Shown piece by piece: positions 5,542 through 9,347 of a DNA stretch of 9,347 bases; positions within the stretch are counted from its first letter, which is position 1; every line of letters starts with the position of its first letter. The DNA is from an uncultured Clostridia bacterium (lineage in GTDB: Bacteria > Bacillota > Clostridia > UMGS1883). A program made the translations under genes and the position numbers. The notes beneath the pieces are model-generated. The model was not told the DNA's origin, did no database searches, and saw only the letters and a list, made by a program, of their open reading frames with translations. The stretch is from the NCBI GenBank assembly GCA_947630525.1, contig CANRHW010000054.1, positions 1 through 9,347 on the forward strand, read 5' to 3'.

Positions 5542-6321
5542 TCATCTTATGCCGTCTTTCAGACTTTTTACAAATTCTCCGACGGGAGCCATGCTGTCGC
5601 GGCCGAATTTTTCCACTATTTTGACAATTCCGCTGCCGACTATCGCGCCGTCGCAATAAGAACTCATCTTGCGAGCCTGCTCGGGATTGGATATGCCAAA
5701 GCCCACGCAGTAGGGGATTTTAACGCTCTTTTTGATTTCGCCGAAAAATTGGTCGAAATCAGTTTTAAATTCGCTCCTCGTACCCGTGACGCCAAGAGAG
5801 GATACACAGTAGAGAAAGCCCTCGGCGGATGAAGCGATATCCGCTATCCTCTGATGTGAGGTCGGCGCGACGAGACTTATAAGGCGAACGTCGGCCCCCT
5901 TTGCGTAGCTGTCAAGTTCGTCCTTTTCCTCGTATGGCAGGTCGGGAACGATAACGCCGTCTATACCGGTCTCTACGCACAAATCAAAAAATCTTTTTGT
6001 ACCAAATCGATATATGGTATTCACGTACATCATGAGCAGTAGCGGGATGTCCGTTTCTTTCCTGAGCTCCTTTACGAGACCGAAGATTTTTACAAGCGTC
6101 ACTCCGCCCTTTAGGGCCCTAAGACTGGCCTTTTGTATTGTTGGGCCCTCAGCTATGGGGTCGGAAAAGGGAACTCCAAGTTCGATCAGGTCCGCGCCGT
6201 TCCTTTCCATTTCAAGCACAAGTTTTTTTGATGTATCAAGGTCAGGATCGCCGGCGGTGATAAAGGTGATAAGCGCCTTTTCGCCTTCCAGGTCACGGAA
6301 TTTTTTGTCTATCCTATTCAT
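5542..6321 (-). CDS. trpA: Tryptophan synthase alpha subunit
   Basis: Cleaves indole-3-glycerol phosphate to indole and glyceraldehyde-3-phosphate and passes indole through a tunnel to TrpB. Its 259 residues fit the usual TIM-barrel length. Visible: FITAGDPDLDTS (20-31), the first catalytic acid Glu47 in LIELGVPFSDP, the phosphate-site region near SLGVTGTR and the end-of-barrel GFGISNPEQA. The second catalytic acid, Asp60 in Salmonella, aligns with Glu58 in IAEGPTIQ, a conservative change that, from memory, is seen in other clostridial TrpA proteins. The start overlaps the trpB end by 8 bases (ATGAATAG), with GAGGAG 9 bases before the ATG, so the two subunits are coupled. It is the last gene of the operon. 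Confidence 0.96.
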   Translation of the reverse strand: MNRIDKKFRDLEGEKALITFITAGDPDLDTSKKLVLEMERNGADLIELGVPFSDPIAEGPTIQKASLRALKGGVTLVKIFGLVKELRKETDIPLLLMMYVNTIYRFGTKRFFDLCVETGIDGVIVPDLPYEEKDELDSYAKGADVRLISLVAPTSHQRIADIASSAEGFLYCVSSLGVTGTRSEFKTDFDQFFGEIKKSVKIPYCVGFGISNPEQARKMSSYCDGAIVGSGIVKIVEKFGRDSMAPVGEFVKSLKDGIR

Positions 6322-7501
6322 TTAAATCAACTCCTCTGTATCTCGCCACTTGAAAAACGTCCTTGTCGCCACGGCCGGAAAGGCAGATAACAATGGACTG
6401 ATCTTTCCTCATAGTTGGCGCAAGCTTCATTGCCGCCGCAACCGCGTGCGCGGATTCTATAGCGGGGATAACGCCCTCCTTGCGCGAAAGATATTCAAAT
6501 GCCGATACGGCCTCTTCATCGGTTATGTCCACATATTCGGCCCTGCCGATGGAAGCCAGATAAGCGTGCTCAGGCCCGATGCCGGGATAGTCAAGACCGG
6601 CGGAGATGGAATAGACCTCGTCTATCTGTCCTTCGTCATTCTGTAAAAATATTGACTTCATACCGTGGAATATGCCCATACTGCCTTTTGCCATAGTGGC
6701 CGCGTGCCGGGGAGTATCTATGCCGTCGCCCGCGGCCTCGGCCCCGATTAGGCGGACGCCCGGTTCCCGAATAAAGTCATAGAACGCGCCCATTGCATTG
6801 CTGCCGCCGCCGACGCAAGCTACTACCGCGTCCGGGAGTTTGCCCTCGGCTTCAAGCATTTGGGCCCGGGTCTCCTCACCAATACATTTTTGGAAATTGC
6901 GAACCATTTCGGGATAGGGGTGCGGGCCCATCACTGAGCCGATAAGATAGTAGGTGTTTTCAATATTCGTGCTCCAGTCCCTCATGGCCTCGTTTATGGC
7001 GTCTTTCAGTGTGGCGGTGCCGCTGTCAACGCCGGTGACCGTCGCTCCGAGGAGGTTCATGCGGTAAACGTTCAAAGCCTGGCGCTCCATGTCGGTGCGG
7101 CCCATGTAGACGTTACATTCCATGCCAAAGAGAGCGGCGGCGGTGGCGGTAGCCACGCCGTGCTGGCCGGCGCCGGTCTCGGCGATTATGCGCGTTTTAC
7201 CCATGCGCTTCGCCAAAAGGATCTGCCCCAAAACGTTGTTAATCTTGTGCGCGCCGGTGTGGTTAAGATCTTCCCGCTTTAGATAAATTTTTGCCCCGCC
7301 GAGCTCCTCAGTCATTCTGCCAGCATAATAAAGCATGGATGGGCGGTTGGCGTAATCCCGGTACAGTTTGTTGAGTTCGGAGTTAAATTCCGGGTCGTCC
7401 TTATATTTGTTGTATGCTTCGTTAAGCTCGTTGACGGCGTTCATTACCGTTTCCGGCACGTATTGACCGCCAAAATCGCCGAAGCGTCCTATTTTGCTCA
7501 T
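6314..7501 (-). CDS. trpB: Tryptophan synthase beta subunit (TrpB1 type)
   Basis: Condenses indole with L-serine to make tryptophan, using pyridoxal phosphate. It has 395 residues, the usual TrpB1 length. Visible: the N-terminal FGDFGGQYVPETVM, the cofactor lysine Lys86 in HTGAHKINN, the catalytic Glu108 in AETGAGQHG, the phosphate-binding GGGSNAMG near 231-238, and LSGRGDKD near the C-terminus. The beta subunit interface is intact and trpA follows at once, so a normal alpha2-beta2 complex is expected. ATG 7501 overlaps the trpF stop by 4 bases (ATGA), with AAAGGA 8 bases upstream of the start. Confidence 0.97.
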   Translation of the reverse strand: MSKIGRFGDFGGQYVPETVMNAVNELNEAYNKYKDDPEFNSELNKLYRDYANRPSMLYYAGRMTEELGGAKIYLKREDLNHTGAHKINNVLGQILLAKRMGKTRIIAETGAGQHGVATATAAALFGMECNVYMGRTDMERQALNVYRMNLLGATVTGVDSGTATLKDAINEAMRDWSTNIENTYYLIGSVMGPHPYPEMVRNFQKCIGEETRAQMLEAEGKLPDAVVACVGGGSNAMGAFYDFIREPGVRLIGAEAAGDGIDTPRHAATMAKGSMGIFHGMKSIFLQNDEGQIDEVYSISAGLDYPGIGPEHAYLASIGRAEYVDITDEEAVSAFEYLSRKEGVIPAIESAHAVAAAMKLAPTMRKDQSIVICLSGRGDKDVFQVARYRGVDLNE

Positions 7502-8118
7502 CTATATCGTCCTTTCAGTTTATTCATTATTTCACCGAGTTTATCTTTGCTTTTATACCCGTCCACCTCAAAGCCGCTGGAAATATCAATGCCGTAAGGC
7601 TGTACGATGGATAATATTTCGTCCAGATTTCCGGCGTTAATGCCTCCGGCAAGGTAAAACGGTTTTTTCGGCCCGGCGGCGATGATGGCGCCAAGGTTGA
7701 TTTCTTTCCCTGTACCGCCGTATTCCCCGGGAACAAAGCTGTCGTAGAGAAGCATATCGACCGGCAGCTGTTCGGCCTTTTTTATATCCTCCGGCTTACG
7801 GACGCGGACGGCCTTCCATATTTCACCGTCAAAGCGCTTGCGCAGTGCGCGAATATATTCCGCGGTCTCATCGCCGTGCAACTGTACCGCGTCAACGCCC
7901 GATATTTTTGAGGTAGCGACGAGCATACCTATGGGCGAATTGACAAATACGCCCACTTTTTTTATGCCTGCCGCAAGCCCACGGCACAGTTCACGAACGG
8001 ATGTGGGGCTTACGTACCTCCGTGTGGGCGCGAAGATGAAGCCCACGCAGTCCGGCATGACCTCGTTTATCATCTCTATATCTTCATGACGGCGCAGGCC
8101 GCAAAGCTTAAGCTTCAT
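7498..8118 (-). CDS. trpF: Phosphoribosylanthranilate isomerase
   Basis: Catalyses the Amadori rearrangement of N-(5-phosphoribosyl)anthranilate to the carboxyphenylamino-deoxyribulose phosphate. At 206 residues it is a standalone enzyme, not fused to TrpC as in enterobacteria. Key residues: general base Cys6 in KLCGLRR, the VQLHGDE strand (78-84), general acid Asp126 in LLYDSF, GGTG (134-137), the phosphate-site LAGGINAGN and DISSGFEVDG. KLCGLRR departs slightly from the common KICGLTR. The ATG overlaps the trpC stop by 4 bases, and AAGGGAG lies 8 bases upstream. Confidence 0.95.
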   Translation of the reverse strand: MKLKLCGLRRHEDIEMINEVMPDCVGFIFAPTRRYVSPTSVRELCRGLAAGIKKVGVFVNSPIGMLVATSKISGVDAVQLHGDETAEYIRALRKRFDGEIWKAVRVRKPEDIKKAEQLPVDMLLYDSFVPGEYGGTGKEINLGAIIAAGPKKPFYLAGGINAGNLDEILSIVQPYGIDISSGFEVDGYKSKDKLGEIMNKLKGRYR

Positions 8119-8888
8119 TTTAATTTCTCCCTTATACCTGCCAGCAGAGCAGGATCGCGCATGAGACTTTCCCCTATGAGTACGGCGTTTGCACCGGCGT
8201 TTTTTGCCCGCAATACGTCGTCGGCCGTAAACATTCCGCTTTCAGAAACGACTGCCGCCCCCTTTGGCAGCATTGCCGCCAGCCTTTCGGTGGTTTCGAG
8301 GGTGACGTTGAAGGAATATAAATCGCGGTTGTTAATGCCGAATATTTTCGCCCCCGCGTCAATACAGCTTTGCAGCTCCGCCTCATTATGACTTTCACAC
8401 AGCGCGTCAAGGCCCAAGCTTTCGGCAAGAACGCGGAGCTCTTTCATTTCGTCAGGGCCCAACAGGGCGGCGATGAGAAGCACCGCGTCGGCGCCAAGCG
8501 CCCTTGCCTCGTATATCTGATATGGGTCAATAATAAAGTCCTTTCTTAATATGGGGATTTCCACGGCCCCGCGTATTTCACTGAGATATACTGACGAGCC
8601 CATGAAGTAATGCTCCTCGGTCAGCACGCTTATGGCGGCGGCGCCGTTTTTTTCATAATTGACCGCCGTTGTGACCGGGTCAAAGTCGGGGGAGATAAGC
8701 CCCTTTGAGGGACTTGCCTTTTTAACCTCGGCGATAATGTTTACGCCCGGGCGCGTTATAGCCGTCATAAAGCCCTTGGTGGGCTCGGGGCGGCTCAAAG
8801 CGATATTTTCGATTTCGCTTTCCGGCAGTACGGCCCGCTCGCGGGCAAGCTGCTCCCGACGGAATTTAACTATATCATCTAAAATCAT
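8115..8888 (-). CDS. trpC: Indole-3-glycerol phosphate synthase
   Basis: Closes the indole ring with loss of CO2 and water, giving indole-3-glycerol phosphate for TrpA. It has 257 residues from the chosen ATG. Visible catalytic set: Glu54 and Lys56 in IIAEVKKASPSKG, Lys116 in PILRKDFI, Glu165 in ALCESHNEAEL, Asn187 in GINNRDL, then VVSESG (Glu216, Ser217) and the phosphate-loop VLIGES. An in-frame GTG three codons earlier (8897) directly abuts the AAAGGG ribosome site, so it cannot be used well. ATG 8888 has that site 8 bases upstream and gives MILDDIV, the usual family start. It lies 12 bases after the trpD stop and overlaps trpF. Confidence 0.96.
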   Translation of the reverse strand: MILDDIVKFRREQLARERAVLPESEIENIALSRPEPTKGFMTAITRPGVNIIAEVKKASPSKGLISPDFDPVTTAVNYEKNGAAAISVLTEEHYFMGSSVYLSEIRGAVEIPILRKDFIIDPYQIYEARALGADAVLLIAALLGPDEMKELRVLAESLGLDALCESHNEAELQSCIDAGAKIFGINNRDLYSFNVTLETTERLAAMLPKGAAVVSESGMFTADDVLRAKNAGANAVLIGESLMRDPALLAGIREKLK

Positions 8889-8900
8889 AATAGCCACCCT

Positions 8901-9347
8901 TTATGAATTGCTCACCTCAATCATTTTTTCCAGGACCTTAACGGCGCGGCCCTCGTCAATAGAACGCTTGGCCATTTCTACGCCCTCGGCGATTGACGCG
9001 GCCTTGCCGGTAATGTAAATGGCGCAGGCGGAGTTGAGAACAACGATATCGCGCTTTGCGCCGGTCACTTTGCCGGTGAGTATGCCGCGGGTGATCTCGG
9101 CGTTTTCTTCAGCGGTGCCTCCGACTATTTCCGCAAGCTCATAGGTTCCCAGCCCAAATTCGGAGGGGTTGAGCGTGTAGGTCTTTATTGTGCCGTCGGG
9201 CATAAGCTCGGCCACCTGAGTGTCGCCGGTGACAGTTATTTCGTCCAGCCCGTCGCTGCCGTGAACCACCATTGCCCGCTTTAGACCCAGATTTTTAAAC
9301 ACTCTGCACAGAGGTTCGATCATAGCTCCGTCGTAGCAGCCGGCAAC
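8901..9347 (-). CDS. trpD: Anthranilate phosphoribosyltransferase, C-terminal part (5' end outside window)
   Basis: Transfers phosphoribose from PRPP to anthranilate. The frame runs off the right edge; 148 C-terminal residues are visible, under half the usual 330-340. It starts VAGCYDGAMIEPLC and continues with FKNLGLKRAMVVHGSDGLDEI, a family hallmark, then FGLGTYELAEIVGG and the C-terminal VLNSACAIYITGKAASIAEG helix. An internal ATG at 9323 is not the start, since coding similarity continues upstream to the edge. The PRPP-binding N-terminal part, and whether a TrpG domain is fused, cannot be seen. It ends 12 bases before trpC. Confidence 0.95.
   Translation of the reverse strand, partial: VAGCYDGAMIEPLCRVFKNLGLKRAMVVHGSDGLDEITVTGDTQVAELMPDGTIKTYTLNPSEFGLGTYELAEIVGGTAEENAEITRGILTGKVTGAKRDIVVLNSACAIYITGKAASIAEGVEMAKRSIDEGRAVKVLEKMIEVSNS

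Noticed and set aside
8889..8897. GTG start for trpC
   Set aside because: It directly abuts the AAAGGG ribosome site, leaving no spacing, and would add three residues before the usual MILD start.
9300..9347. trp operon leader, T-box or attenuator
   Set aside because: The right edge is still inside trpD. Any leader would lie upstream of the first trp gene, outside the window, so regulation cannot be judged here.

Overview
The window suggests a spore-forming member of the Clostridia (Firmicutes), perhaps Oscillospirales. The evidence is a copper-amine-oxidase-type stalk domain fused to a secreted papain-like peptidase, a Clostridia-style serine recombinase, a remnant of a spore-coat Mn-catalase gene (cotJC type), strong AAAGGA/GGAGG ribosome sites, and a tightly overlapping trp operon. 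The genus cannot be fixed from the sequence alone.

Layout. About 1-4260 is accessory DNA, probably the right-hand part of an integrated element that continues beyond the left edge. It starts with the tail of an unknown gene whose stop overlaps a GTG-started orphan N6-adenine DNA methyltransferase with a DUF4942-like C-terminal half (133-1920). A 445-bp non-coding stretch follows (1921-2365). It carries degenerate direct repeats sharing TTTCCG and AAAA, four of them at an exact 31-bp period. Then come an unknown 89-residue protein (2366-2635), a 40-codon remnant of cotJC on the minus strand (2668-2790), and a serine recombinase on the minus strand (2806-4191). Matching CC(C/G)CCATATG(G)CAAA sites lie beyond both ends of the recombinase gene, at 2783 and 4250. 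One coincides with the 5' break of the cotJC remnant. The other abuts a strong hairpin that lacks the expected T-tract. Together these mark probable recombination junctions.

From about 4260 to the right edge the DNA looks chromosomal. On the minus strand there is a secreted C39-like peptidase (4317-5369) with its own promoter. Upstream of it is the 3' end of a trp operon in the order trpD (cut by the right edge), trpC, trpF, trpB, trpA, closed by a hairpin terminator at 5500-5535. All visible trp junctions overlap by 4-8 bases or are 12 bases apart, so the genes are translationally coupled. They carry tryptophan synthesis from anthranilate to tryptophan. The operon promoter and any attenuator or T-box would lie beyond the right edge.

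The most rewarding parts are the 31-bp-spaced repeat field, the unannotated cotJC remnant whose break coincides with a putative attachment core, and the truncated terminator at the right junction.
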